Below, piece by piece: positions 23,271 to 32,537 of a DNA stretch of 64,000 nt (the stretch's first letter is position 1; each line of letters begins with the position of its first letter). The translations under genes were made by a program, and so were the position numbers. Source of the stretch: Maribacter luteus (GTDB lineage: Bacteria > Bacteroidota > Bacteroidia > Flavobacteriales > Flavobacteriaceae). The stretch spans positions 297,195-361,194 of the forward strand of contig NZ_WKJH01000005.1 of assembly GCF_009674825.1 (NCBI RefSeq), read 5' to 3'. The notes under the pieces were generated by a model. It was given only the letters and a program-made list of their open reading frames with translations. It searched no databases and was not told the DNA's origin.

Positions 23271-23711
23271 ATGGACCTAGTAGTAAAAGAATTCGAAGCA
23301 CTTTCAATACAAGAACTATATAGCACGTTACGACTACGGTCCGAAGTTTTTGTGGTTGAACAGGACTGTGTATACCAAGATATAGATCAAAAAGATCAAA
23401 AAGCACTTCACGTTCTTGGAATGAAAAACAACGAAGTAGTCGCCTACACCCGAATATTCAAACCTGGTGATTATTTTAAAGAAGCCAGTATAGGTCGTGT
23501 GGTAGTCAAGGAATCAGAACGAAAATATGGCTATGGTTATGAAATTATGAATGCTTCCATACAAGCTGTTCTGGATAATTTCAAAGAAACCACCATTAAG
23601 ATATCAGCACAGAAGTATCTTAAGAAATTCTATAATTCTTTAGGATTTATAGAAATTGGGCAAGAATATCTAGAAGATGGTATTCCCCATATAGGTATGT
23701 TAAAAAAGTAA
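23271..23711 (+). CDS. GNAT-family acetyltransferase (ElaA-like)
   Basis: This 146-residue protein resembles the ElaA branch of GNAT N-acetyltransferases: LYSTLRLRSEVFVVEQDCVYQD in the N-terminal helix and strand, then the acetyl-CoA-binding stretch IGRVVVKESERKYGYGYEI (an R/Q-x-x-G-x-G/A-like loop) and LKKFYNSLGF near the end. The acceptor is unknown. ATG 23271 comes two bases after the CDF stop; a longer frame from 23235 would overlap the CDF gene and is less likely. It probably shares a transcript with rpiB and the CDF gene, which read the same way. Confidence 0.85.
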   Translation: MDLVVKEFEALSIQELYSTLRLRSEVFVVEQDCVYQDIDQKDQKALHVLGMKNNEVVAYTRIFKPGDYFKEASIGRVVVKESERKYGYGYEIMNASIQAVLDNFKETTIKISAQKYLKKFYNSLGFIEIGQEYLEDGIPHIGMLKK

Positions 23712-23722
23712 TTGGAAACTAT

Positions 23723-24097
23723 CTAAATACGAATGGGTGATTTGTTGGTAAGGTTAATATCTTCAAGCATATTATTGGTGAATTTGTAATGCCCTTTAGT
23801 AGTGATAATTCGAAAACGATTCGATTTTAGTCGACTCAAAGTATCCAAAAACAACCATTTAGATTTCAATAGCAACGGCTTTTCAGATTTTAGGCTGATT
23901 TCAAAAATATATTTGATTCCGTTTTTCAGCGCTACGATGTCCGGGGTAATTTTAACACCGCTTTCTTTTCGAATGTAAGATTTTGGGGTTTCGTACCCTT
24001 CCATATCAGCTTTGATATTTTCAAAACCAGTTGCTTCCAAATGGTGAATGGACTTCTCTAAAAATTCTAAATTCTCTGTTTTATCTATTTTGATCAT
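23723..24097 (-). CDS. Unknown small protein with a nuclease-like motif
   Basis: I do not recognise this 124-residue protein. It is soluble and basic, without a signal peptide. The centre reads ITPDIVALKNGIKYIFEISLK, resembling the P-D...(D/E)-x-K arrangement of restriction-like nucleases, but the second half is E-x-S-x-K rather than E-x-K, so catalysis is uncertain. The C-terminal half (SRLKSNRFRIITTKGHYKFTNNML) could be the following strand and helix of that fold. It is convergent with the GNAT gene and stands alone, 125 bases from the GH3 gene upstream. Confidence 0.6.
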   Translation of the reverse strand: MIKIDKTENLEFLEKSIHHLEATGFENIKADMEGYETPKSYIRKESGVKITPDIVALKNGIKYIFEISLKSEKPLLLKSKWLFLDTLSRLKSNRFRIITTKGHYKFTNNMLEDINLTNKSPIRI

Positions 24098-24222
24098 ATT
24101 TCCAAAGTAGTGGAAAATTCTTATAAAAACAAATTTTAAGTATTGATTAACAATGAATTAAGTTAAAATAAATTTTATTAAATAAGGTAATTGGATCTAA
24201 TTTTCAACAATAGGAACCCTTC

Positions 24223-26592
24223 CTAGTTGATCATTATGGTTTTTGTAAGGCGTATGTCTTCAGAGGAACTGCCTATCATGATGTCGAATTCTCCCGATTC
24301 TATCGAATATTCCATATTTTTATTCCATAAACCGAGTTCTTCAATCGGTATGGAAAATTCAACCTTCTTGGTCTCAGATGGTTTCAGCTCAATTTTCCTA
24401 AATTCTTTCAAAACTTTTATAGGAGTGGTAACCGAACTGACTTTATCGTTGATATATACCTGGATCACTTCTTTGCCTTTTCTTATACCAATGTTCTTTA
24501 TAACCATTGATATGTTTACGGACTCTTTCCTATCAAGCTTTGTATTTTCAACTTTTAAATCGGAATATTCGAACTGGGTATAACTTAATCCATGACCAAA
24601 GGGAAATAGGGCATCCGGTGAGGAAAATACATAATCCCTTCCTGGTTTTTCTTTTGTTCCCCTTTTGTAATAAAAACCCTTACCTGAGGGTTTCGTATTA
24701 TAAAAAGTTGGCACGTGCCCTACACTTTTTGGTACCGAAACCGGTAATTTTCCTGACGGATTCACTTCCCCAAAAAGGATATTCGCAACGGCATTTCCTC
24801 CTTCTTCCCCAGGATACCATGCCTCGACAATAGCAGGTATATGTTCTTTTTCCCATTCAATTGAATAGGCACGCCCATGAACCATGACCAATATTATAGG
24901 TTTACCTGTATCATATATGGCCTTAATCAATTCTGGTTGAATGCCTGGAGGTGTTAAGGAGGTTCTATCAAAACCTTCTCCCGAAGTTGCATAATCACCG
25001 GGAATATCCTTTCCCCATCCAATACCCGATAAGGTCATACTTGTTCCCCCAATCACCAAAACAACAACATCACTTTGCTCTGCTGCTGCCACGGCTGCAG
25101 GGATATTACTATTATCGAGACCTGTAATGGTACACCCTTGGGCGTAATTTACTTTAATAGTATTGTTTACATAATTCTTTATTCCCTCTAAAATGTTTAC
25201 CCCAGATGCATTGTCCTTAGTGGCACTATAATCTCCATATTGAACCTGATCCGCGTTGGGACCTATAACAGCGATTGAATTAAGGTTGGAAGATTTTAAA
25301 GGCAATAGGTCATTTTGGTTTTTTAGAAGTATTATAGATTCCTCGGCTACTTCAAGTGCAAGGTTTTTTGCTTCTTGTGTATGAACCATTTCCGAAACCT
25401 TTTTAGGGGCGTTATAAGGTTTTTCAAAAAGACCTGCTTTGAATTTTGCGGTAAGAATGTTGGTAACTGCTTGATCGATTAAAGAGATATCTATTTTACC
25501 ATCTTTTATAAGTTCTTCCAATTCTGAAAATGCATAGGGTTTTGGTGCTTCAAGATCAATACCTGCCTTTATTGCTCCAATAGCGGTCTCTTTCTTGTCA
25601 TGGGTTACTTTATGAAAATGTTCTAACATCCAAATAGCCTCATAATCAGAAAATACATAGCCTTTAAAACCCAATTCATTACGAAGAATATCTTTCATAA
25701 GATATTCATTGCTATGTAGTGGAATGCCATTAAGTTCATTGTAGGCAGGCATAACCGAATAAATGTTTGCTTCCTGTATTACCTTTTTGAAAGGATATAA
25801 GTGTAAATCCCTCAAATCCCTTGGTCCAACATTATTAGGTCCCAAATTAATACCTGCAATCGGTGTGCTATAGGCTACAAAGTGTTTAGCCGTACACATA
25901 AGTTTATTATCCGGTATATGTTCTTTTGTTACCTCTGGATTTCCTTGCATACCGATTACAAAAGCTTTTCCCATTTCGGCTACATGAAAGGGGTCTTCCC
26001 CATAACATTCTTCAACCCTACCATATCTTGGGTCCCTCGCCAAATCAAAAAGAGGCGATAAGGCTTGATCAACACCAGAAAGGCTCGCTTCGTAAGCAAT
26101 ATGGGCACTCATTCTTTGTACAAGTTCGGTATTCCAAGTACTTCCTTGCGCAATGGCCTGTGGAAAGATGGTAGCGCCAAAGGCCAACTGCCCATGCAGG
26201 CATTCTGCAATTTGAATGGCAGGTATACCCAGTCTTGTATTATTACGAAGATAGTCATCCGCAGCTTCAGAAAGCTTTGCGATTTGGTCTACTCCTATAA
26301 ACGGACTCTCCAGACAACCAATGCTTTGTCCTTGAAATAAACTATCCAAAGAACTCGGACTTACTTTTTCATTTTTATCGAATCCTAAGGAAGATAAGCT
26401 TACCATCTGCATCTGTGAGATTTTTTCCTCCAATGTCATACGGCCCAACAGATCATTGACTCGGAGTTCAACCTCAAGATTACTATCCATATAGGGTAGT
26501 TTATCCTTCTTCTTTTGAGAATAGCATACCGTTATGAGGCTTAAACATGCTATGGTAGTAGTAATATATTTGAATAACCGCATAGAAGTCAT
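24223..26592 (-). CDS. bglX: Glycoside hydrolase family 3, beta-glucosidase-like
   Basis: This 789-residue exported enzyme hydrolyses beta-linked glucosides or xylosides from the non-reducing end, probably in the periplasm. It has a signal peptide (RLFKYITTTIACLSLITVCYS), the N-terminal GH3 barrel (about 60-390) with KHFVAYSTP and the nucleophile segment GYVFSDYEAIWML, a C-terminal alpha/beta sandwich (about 430-650) and a fibronectin-III-like domain (about 690-780). Length matches BglX-type enzymes. Translation may start at Met1 (26592) or Met4. There is no neighbouring susCD pair or sugar regulator, so the polysaccharide target is unknown. The gene symbol is by similarity only. Confidence 0.93.
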   Translation of the reverse strand: MTSMRLFKYITTTIACLSLITVCYSQKKKDKLPYMDSNLEVELRVNDLLGRMTLEEKISQMQMVSLSSLGFDKNEKVSPSSLDSLFQGQSIGCLESPFIGVDQIAKLSEAADDYLRNNTRLGIPAIQIAECLHGQLAFGATIFPQAIAQGSTWNTELVQRMSAHIAYEASLSGVDQALSPLFDLARDPRYGRVEECYGEDPFHVAEMGKAFVIGMQGNPEVTKEHIPDNKLMCTAKHFVAYSTPIAGINLGPNNVGPRDLRDLHLYPFKKVIQEANIYSVMPAYNELNGIPLHSNEYLMKDILRNELGFKGYVFSDYEAIWMLEHFHKVTHDKKETAIGAIKAGIDLEAPKPYAFSELEELIKDGKIDISLIDQAVTNILTAKFKAGLFEKPYNAPKKVSEMVHTQEAKNLALEVAEESIILLKNQNDLLPLKSSNLNSIAVIGPNADQVQYGDYSATKDNASGVNILEGIKNYVNNTIKVNYAQGCTITGLDNSNIPAAVAAAEQSDVVVLVIGGTSMTLSGIGWGKDIPGDYATSGEGFDRTSLTPPGIQPELIKAIYDTGKPIILVMVHGRAYSIEWEKEHIPAIVEAWYPGEEGGNAVANILFGEVNPSGKLPVSVPKSVGHVPTFYNTKPSGKGFYYKRGTKEKPGRDYVFSSPDALFPFGHGLSYTQFEYSDLKVENTKLDRKESVNISMVIKNIGIRKGKEVIQVYINDKVSSVTTPIKVLKEFRKIELKPSETKKVEFSIPIEELGLWNKNMEYSIESGEFDIMIGSSSEDIRLTKTIMIN

Positions 26593-26730
26593 TTAAAAAA
26601 ATGAATAATGAAAATGGTGTTTTGTACGTTGTGCACAAACACAAAGTCGATGTTTAAAAGTAATGATTTGGGACGGATTTTAGCCTAGATTACATAACTG
26701 ATTAGAAGGGTCATGAAAATATAAAAACAT

Positions 26731-27342
26731 TTAAATCAAACGTTTGGCAATTCCGTTTTCTATCAAAAAATCGAGTTTCAATATCAGATTCAAGGGTTTT
26801 TCGGCTTTGTTCTTTGTTGATGAATACAGATATCCTTCCTGATGGGAATGCAGCTCTTTCAATACAAACTTCCCGTGCTTTCCATTGGTTTCTTTTTGAT
26901 AGTTTTCCAGGGTTTCTTGGGTGAGGTTTTTTGTTTTTAAAAAGGTAAGAAGGTTGGCTCGGTTAACCATTGTGATTTTACAGGACGTATAGCGCTGGGG
27001 TTCATCGGAATAGATGGCGGTAACCAGTGCATAGAAATCGGTTTTTTTACTAGGGTCAAACAGCCAGCCTTGTCTTAGACTTCCATTTTTTTGATAACTC
27101 AGCTCAAAAGCGAATGTGGGTAAATCGTCATTTATGTAATCCAATTGTGCTTTTTCATCAATATAAAACGCTTTTTGATTACTTTTTTTCGTAAAGATCA
27201 AGTCCACACCCTTAAGCTGTAGATTCAGGTCCGAAATGCGTTCAAAATCATAAAACCTCAAGTGTTTATGGTAAAGGCGATCTAAAAGCGTAGAAAGCTG
27301 CGTTTCCTTTTGTAGATCACTTTTAAAATTACTCGCATCCAC
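26731..27342 (-). CDS. Putative type II restriction endonuclease
   Basis: This 203-residue protein directly follows a cytosine-5 methyltransferase. The sequence GVDLIF...AFYIDEKAQLDY gives a D-(about 14)-(D/E)-E-x-K-like pattern of PD-(D/E)xK nucleases, followed by LPTFAFELSY and GWLFDPSKKTDFY. The fold motif and position together make a cognate restriction enzyme the best reading. The start is a GTG at 27342; no ATG occurs before codon 120 or so. The GTG is in the same frame as the methyltransferase and only one codon (ATT) after its TAA, so translation is probably by re-initiation. The recognition site is not predictable by eye. Confidence 0.72.
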   Translation of the reverse strand: MDASNFKSDLQKETQLSTLLDRLYHKHLRFYDFERISDLNLQLKGVDLIFTKKSNQKAFYIDEKAQLDYINDDLPTFAFELSYQKNGSLRQGWLFDPSKKTDFYALVTAIYSDEPQRYTSCKITMVNRANLLTFLKTKNLTQETLENYQKETNGKHGKFVLKELHSHQEGYLYSSTKNKAEKPLNLILKLDFLIENGIAKRLI

Positions 27343-27345
27343 AAT

Positions 27346-28572
27346 TTAGTTGTTGATTTTACCGAAGAGTGTTTTTCCTATTTGTGCAACCACCCCAACG
27401 ACCAAAGCATTGCCCATAAAAAAAGCACGTTTCGTATCCGAGATGCCATCCAATCGTGTATGATTGTCCGGGAACATGTTCAACCGTTCCAGTTCCACAG
27501 GGGTTAACCTTCGCAACCCTTTGTTGGTTTGTACCACATGTTTAAAGCGTGATGGACTACGACCACCTTCCCCGGTGATAATGGTACGGGAGGCATTGTC
27601 CAAAGCATCGGGGAAGACCATGGCCCCTTCGCTATAGTTGTATTCAAAACCGCTTTTTGCCGTTCTAATTTCCCTCTTGGCCCCTTTTAAATATTCCCAC
27701 TTGGGGTATTCTTCCGATGGTACAAAAAACTCCTTTGTAACTTCTCCATTTTGAAGTACATCACCTAATACCGTTCGTACTCCGTCATAATTTGGAGTCG
27801 TCTTTGCCGTAAACACTTTTCCATTAATAAAGGCACCACTATTGGCAAAAGGGGATAACTTTTCCCCTTTATTGAAGTGCTCTGAAATCTCCACCAAATC
27901 GTTGGTTAAGGTGAAATCGTGAAATTGTTCCAATGTACTGTTTATCGGGAAAGCACTTGCCATGGTACCATCTGTGGTAATCCAGTCTTTTTTATCCGCT
28001 TTGTTCAGCCTTTTATATAACGGGGTAGATTTATGGTATCCTATAAAAAATATGCGTCTACGTCTTTGGGGCATTCCGTAATCCGCTGCATTGATTACCC
28101 TCCATTCTACCGCATATCCTAAATCATCCAAGCTTTTGAGCATTATGGCAAAATCACGCCCACGTTGCGTCGATGGGGATTTTAACAGACGGTCTACATT
28201 TTCTAGGAATAAATATTTGGGAGGTGCCTTTTTTTCTGAAAGAATACGATGTATAGACCACCATAAAACGCCCTTTTTACCAATTAATCCTTTGGAGTTC
28301 TGCAAAGTCGTCGCCACGGAATAATCCTGGCACGGAAATCCACCGACTAAAATATCGGCATTGGGTATGTCATCTGTTTTAACTTCAGAAATATCTTCAT
28401 TGCTATGGTTTTTGGTACCAAACCGGGCCTCATAAACCATTGATGCATGTTGGGTTTTTGTTGAAGGTTCCCATTGATTGGACCAAACCACCTCATAACC
28501 ACCCGTGCTTTCAAGCCCTAATCGAAAACCACCGACTCCCGCGAAGAGTTCTATGACCTTTAATTTTTCCAT
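27346..28572 (-). CDS. DNA (cytosine-5) methyltransferase
   Basis: This 408-residue enzyme transfers a methyl group from S-adenosylmethionine to cytosine C5 in duplex DNA. The m5C motifs are in order: I (ELFAGVGGFRLGL), IV with the catalytic Cys (GGFPCQDYS), VI (FLENVDRLL), VIII (ADYGMPQRRRRIF), then a target-recognition region (about 195-330), IX (RRLTPVELERLNMFPDNH) and X (GNALVVGVVAQIG). It is complete. With the downstream nuclease it forms a type II restriction-modification pair, methyltransferase first. The pair has no visible integrase or repeats around it, but such pairs often move between genomes. Confidence 0.94.
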   Translation of the reverse strand: MEKLKVIELFAGVGGFRLGLESTGGYEVVWSNQWEPSTKTQHASMVYEARFGTKNHSNEDISEVKTDDIPNADILVGGFPCQDYSVATTLQNSKGLIGKKGVLWWSIHRILSEKKAPPKYLFLENVDRLLKSPSTQRGRDFAIMLKSLDDLGYAVEWRVINAADYGMPQRRRRIFFIGYHKSTPLYKRLNKADKKDWITTDGTMASAFPINSTLEQFHDFTLTNDLVEISEHFNKGEKLSPFANSGAFINGKVFTAKTTPNYDGVRTVLGDVLQNGEVTKEFFVPSEEYPKWEYLKGAKREIRTAKSGFEYNYSEGAMVFPDALDNASRTIITGEGGRSPSRFKHVVQTNKGLRRLTPVELERLNMFPDNHTRLDGISDTKRAFFMGNALVVGVVAQIGKTLFGKINN

Positions 28573-28642
28573 TGGAGGCTAAATTAGCGAAAAACGGTTA
28601 AAAGAATAGCACATTGAAATGGGAAGGATAAAAATCATTATC

Positions 28643-28650
28643 TACTTTTG
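28643..28650 (+). promoter_or_regulatory. Possible -7 element for the NlpC/P60 gene
   Basis: TACTTTTG at 28643-28650 matches TAnnTTTG, 11 bases before the ATG. The nearest TTG upstream (28614-28616) is 26 bases away, a little far for the -33 element. Confidence 0.4.
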
Positions 28651-28661
28651 AATAAAAATAG

Positions 28662-29861
28662 ATGTATATGACTTTCAAGTGCGTTTTCAGGTATGTATTC
28701 ATAATCTTTTTCTTGTTGGAAGGATGTAATGTAAAGGAGGATGCCGGCATTCCCTTTCAGCAACAGATCACCGATGTAAAAAATGAATACGCACCGGATA
28801 AACGGGTAGCCCTTTTTAATATAGAGGCTATTAGGAGTAGTGATTCTTACATCTTAAAAGGGGAAAGCAACCTACCCAATGCGGTCGATGCCTTAAAATT
28901 GAAGTTAACTGCTAACAAAATCGATTTTATTGATAGTGTCCAGTTGTTGCCTTCGAAGGGACTTAAAGGGGAAACCCAAGCCGTTATTAACATTTCCGTG
29001 GCCAATCTACGTAGCCAACCTAAACATTCTGCCGAATTGGCAACACAAGCTACTTTGGGCACACCGGTCAAGGTTTATAAAAAAGAAGGGGATTGGTTTT
29101 TAATACAAACCCCCGACCAATATCTTTCGTGGGTCGATGCCGGAGGTATTCAATTAATGGATTCCTTATCGATAGTGGAGTGGAAATCATCAGAAAAGAT
29201 CATTTATACAAAAACGTATGGACATACCTATTCCAAAAGCGATAAAGAATCACAGGTCGTCTCAGATATTGTGGCAGGTGCGGTTTTGGAAACAATAGGT
29301 AAGGCATCCGATTTTTTTGAAGTTAGGTACCCTGATGGGAGAACGGCTTTTGTAGCTACCGATGAGGCACAGCATTATGATCAATGGTTAGGGCACCTGA
29401 ATACGACAACGGAATCCTTGGTGGCGACTTCTAAAAAATTAATGGGAGTTCCTTATTTATGGGGAGGTACATCGACCAAAGGGGTGGATTGCAGTGGATT
29501 CACAAAAACCATCTATTTTTTGAACGGAATGGTCATTCCCCGTGATGCTTCACAGCAGGTACATACCGGTAAGCCCATCGATTCTACCAAAAACTTTGAG
29601 AACTTGATCAAAGGGGATTTGTTGTTTTTTGGTCGTAAGGCAACAGATTCCACAGCTGAAAAAGTGGTGCATGTGGGTATGTGGATCGGTAATAATGAAT
29701 TTATCCATTCTTCGAATATGGTGCGTATAAGTAGTATGGATCCGAATGCCCCTAATTTTGATCCGTGGAATCGAGATCGATATTTACGTTCCAAACGTAT
29801 TTTGAAAGAAGAGGAAGACGGGTTGATAAATCTAGTGAATACCCCGATTTTCAAAGATTAA
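28662..29861 (+). CDS. NlpC/P60 cell-wall endopeptidase lipoprotein
   Basis: This 399-residue lipoprotein has a signal peptide ending in a lipobox (FLLEGC, Cys at about 22). Residues 105-160 form an SH3-like domain (VANLRSQPKHSAELATQATLG...VKVYKKEGDWFLIQTP), and a second SH3-like region runs over about 180-235. The catalytic NlpC/P60 domain (about 255-390) carries the Cys in YLWGGTSTKGVDCSGF and His residues in KVVHVGMWIG and EFIHSS. Such enzymes cut peptide bonds in peptidoglycan stems. It diverges from the methyltransferase and is convergent with the kinase gene, whose end overlaps it by 4 bases. Translation may start at 28662 or at the Met two codons later. Confidence 0.92.
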   Translation: MYMTFKCVFRYVFIIFFLLEGCNVKEDAGIPFQQQITDVKNEYAPDKRVALFNIEAIRSSDSYILKGESNLPNAVDALKLKLTANKIDFIDSVQLLPSKGLKGETQAVINISVANLRSQPKHSAELATQATLGTPVKVYKKEGDWFLIQTPDQYLSWVDAGGIQLMDSLSIVEWKSSEKIIYTKTYGHTYSKSDKESQVVSDIVAGAVLETIGKASDFFEVRYPDGRTAFVATDEAQHYDQWLGHLNTTTESLVATSKKLMGVPYLWGGTSTKGVDCSGFTKTIYFLNGMVIPRDASQQVHTGKPIDSTKNFENLIKGDLLFFGRKATDSTAEKVVHVGMWIGNNEFIHSSNMVRISSMDPNAPNFDPWNRDRYLRSKRILKEEEDGLINLVNTPIFKD

Positions 29862-30727
29862 TCAAAATATCTTCTGAGCAACCTCATAACTGAAGGGTAA
29901 TAAGATCTTCCGAATAAATTCAAATGTACCAAGAGGTAATACAATTGGTATAAATCGGTTCGTTCCCCAACACCTTTGGTGATAGGGAAATGTTCTGCAT
30001 AAGCGTTATAAAATGAAGTTCCAAAACCACCAAAAAGGCGTGTCATGGCCAAATCTACCTCAGCGTGTCCGTAGTACACTGCTGGATCGATCAAATAAGG
30101 GATACCTTCGTTACTTATGAGATAATTTCCACTCCAGAGATCACCATGGAGCAGGGCTGGTATAATTTCCGGAAAGAATCCCTTACAACCTTCTAAAAGT
30201 GATTTTTCTGTAGGAACTTCATTGAAGTGCAACAACTTTTTATCCAAGCCCATTTGAAGTTGGGGAACCAAACGCTCATGTACATAAAAATATGTCCATT
30301 CAGTATGATAGGTATTTGATTGTGGTAGGCTTCCGATAAAATTGTTCTGTTTCCAACCAAAGGAATCACCAACAGGGAAAGAATGCATTTGGGCCAATTG
30401 ATGACCAAAGGTCTCCATATCCTTTTGGGTCGGTTTTTTGGTTTCTATGAATTCCATCAATAAAAAACAATTTCCTTCAAATTCCCCACATCCTAAAATT
30501 TGCGGTACGCTAATGGTTTTACTATGGCCAATGATCTCTATACCATCTTTTTCCGCAATGAACATTTCCATTGCAAAAGCGCTGTTGTTTACTTTACAGA
30601 AGAAACGTTGTGTTGGTGTATATATACAATATGCCTTCGAAATATCGCCTCCACTTACAACTTCGACCTTTTGGATGGTACTTTCCAAAATTTGTCCCAA
30701 ATGGGATTTAAGACCTGAGGATAGCAT
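29858..30727 (-). CDS. Fructosamine kinase family protein
   Basis: This 289-residue cytoplasmic kinase is of the ketosamine-3-kinase/aminoglycoside phosphotransferase fold; bacterial members phosphorylate sugar-modified amines to reverse glycation. The catalytic loop LLHGDLWSGNYLI and the metal-binding IDPAVYYGHAEVDLAMTRLFGGF are intact. The N-terminal lobe contains ISKAYCIYT and the FCKVN lysine strand. Length is normal. It probably has its own promoter in the 43 bases before the S10 peptidase gene ends, or is read through from it. The natural substrate is not known. Confidence 0.92.
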   Translation of the reverse strand: MLSSGLKSHLGQILESTIQKVEVVSGGDISKAYCIYTPTQRFFCKVNNSAFAMEMFIAEKDGIEIIGHSKTISVPQILGCGEFEGNCFLLMEFIETKKPTQKDMETFGHQLAQMHSFPVGDSFGWKQNNFIGSLPQSNTYHTEWTYFYVHERLVPQLQMGLDKKLLHFNEVPTEKSLLEGCKGFFPEIIPALLHGDLWSGNYLISNEGIPYLIDPAVYYGHAEVDLAMTRLFGGFGTSFYNAYAEHFPITKGVGERTDLYQLYYLLVHLNLFGRSYYPSVMRLLRRYFD

Positions 30728-30770
30728 AGTTTACTTACCTTTCTAATTACCTAATTTAAGGTAGTTGAAT

Positions 30771-32279
30771 TTATTCAGTAGTTAGGAACTCCCGAATGTC
30801 TTTCGATAATTTTATTAAATCCGGTTCATGAACATACATCATATGGCCTGCTTCATAATAGGTCATGGTAACCCTTTCTTTTACGATACCGTTTCTGGCA
30901 AAAGTGTATTCGGCATCAAAAAACGGGGTGATCAAATCATAATATCCACTGGCCACCAAGACCTTCATATCGGTATTGCGCCTCATAGTTTCACCCAAGG
31001 ATCTGGAAACATTTACAGGTGCGGGCTCCCAGTAACTGCCTTCAGGTACGGTTCTCCAGCGCCATTTGCTACCGATTTTGCTATTTGAGGTCAGATAAGG
31101 CCTGTCCATTTCTATATGTAATGAAGAAGCATAATAATGGTTCAAGGCAGCGGTATACGCCGAGCTTATTTGATAACTGGAGGCATCTCCCAAATGTGGG
31201 TTTTCTGAAAGCTTATCGGCCTCATCACCCATGAAACGCCCATCTAACCGCCCTATTGAAAGTCCCTTATCTGCCAATAATTGTTTTTGAAAACGATGCA
31301 TTAGAATACGAAGGTCAGACCTAAGGATATAGTCTTTGTCCAATCCAATGAAATAGGACATTTTTTCAGCTATGGAGTTTTTTTCACTATCGGTCAATAA
31401 AGATCCCCGGTATAATGCCGGAGTATAAACATCATAAGTGAATTTACGGCACTCTTCTATAAAATCCGCTAGGTTTTTACCTTGTCCGGCCTTTTTATGG
31501 TACCAGGCCGTAGCTGCCATACTGGGCAAATAGGTTACATAAGAGGTAATATTGTTATGTATTGATGTTGAACCGTCATAATCCAGTGCTTGGGAAATAA
31601 GTATAAGTCCGTTCAAGGCCATATTTTGCCCGTTCCCTTCCAATGCTTTTCCTACAGCTGCGGCACGCGTAGTTCCGTAACTTTCACCTGCAATATATTT
31701 AGGTGAAAACCACCGCTTGTTCTCGGTAATCCATAATCGTATGAATTGGGCAACCGAAGAAGCATCTTCCTTTAAACCCCAAAAGTCTTTTTCTTTACCC
31801 TTGCCAACAACCCGGCTATAACCCGTACCTACAGGGTCTATAAATACCATATCGGTGAGGTCAAGAAGACCATTTTCATTGGTTTTTAGGTCATAAGGAG
31901 CGGCACCATCATCTTTTTTGGCATCGGAGTCGACCTTTACGATCTTTGGGCCGAACAAACCCATATGTAACCAAACAGAAGCAGAACCCGGACCCCCATT
32001 GAAAATAAACGTTACAGGTCTTTGGGCACTATTTACCATACCATCTTGGGTATATGCGACCGACCATATGGAAGCTATAGAGTCTCCTTTTTCATTTTTT
32101 AGATAGGTTTCCTTGGCTGTAGCCTTATACGTTAAGGTCTTGCCACCAAAAACCCCTTTATGGGTAGTAACGAAACTTTGGGGTTTTGGAATGGGTTCTA
32201 CCTTAGGGTCTTCTTTATCTTTTTGTGCCATTAAAGAAATATGCGATGCAATAAAAAGGGCAAGTAGTAGTTTTTTCAT
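30771..32279 (-). CDS. S10 family serine carboxypeptidase-like peptidase
   Basis: This 502-residue secreted enzyme has a signal peptide (MKKLLLALFIASHISLMAQ). The alpha/beta-hydrolase triad of family S10 is visible: the oxyanion region FNGGPGSASVWLHMGLFGP, nucleophile Ser in GESYGTTRAAA, Asp in VLVASGYYDLITPF and His in YYEAGHMMYVH. It would remove C-terminal residues from peptides in the periplasm or outside the cell. The start ATG at 32279 begins the signal peptide. It lies 258 bases from the S41 gene in a non-coding gap where I see no other feature. Confidence 0.93.
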   Translation of the reverse strand: MKKLLLALFIASHISLMAQKDKEDPKVEPIPKPQSFVTTHKGVFGGKTLTYKATAKETYLKNEKGDSIASIWSVAYTQDGMVNSAQRPVTFIFNGGPGSASVWLHMGLFGPKIVKVDSDAKKDDGAAPYDLKTNENGLLDLTDMVFIDPVGTGYSRVVGKGKEKDFWGLKEDASSVAQFIRLWITENKRWFSPKYIAGESYGTTRAAAVGKALEGNGQNMALNGLILISQALDYDGSTSIHNNITSYVTYLPSMAATAWYHKKAGQGKNLADFIEECRKFTYDVYTPALYRGSLLTDSEKNSIAEKMSYFIGLDKDYILRSDLRILMHRFQKQLLADKGLSIGRLDGRFMGDEADKLSENPHLGDASSYQISSAYTAALNHYYASSLHIEMDRPYLTSNSKIGSKWRWRTVPEGSYWEPAPVNVSRSLGETMRRNTDMKVLVASGYYDLITPFFDAEYTFARNGIVKERVTMTYYEAGHMMYVHEPDLIKLSKDIREFLTTE

Positions 32280-32537
32280 TTTCTGGGTCGGAATATGTGT
32301 TCGTTGTACCGTAAAATGTCTATCTGGTATATTGATTTTCCTTTAGAAGGCATTCGGTGAATTAAAAGTACTTAATCATGACCATTATTCCTCGGTCTTA
32401 CTTCCAATTCTGTGGAAATAAAGCTCATAAAACCTAAAAATACAATGTCAAGTCTCGATTAGTTCCAAAAAGGATAGGGAGTGACTATTATAAATTGAAA
32501 ACAAGAATATTTAACCAAAAGGGTTTTCGTGTAATAT

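Noticed and set aside
26731..28572. Methyltransferase-nuclease pair as one gene broken by a nonsense mutation
   Set aside because: Each part is complete with its own motifs and usual length; two genes with coupled translation is the simpler reading.
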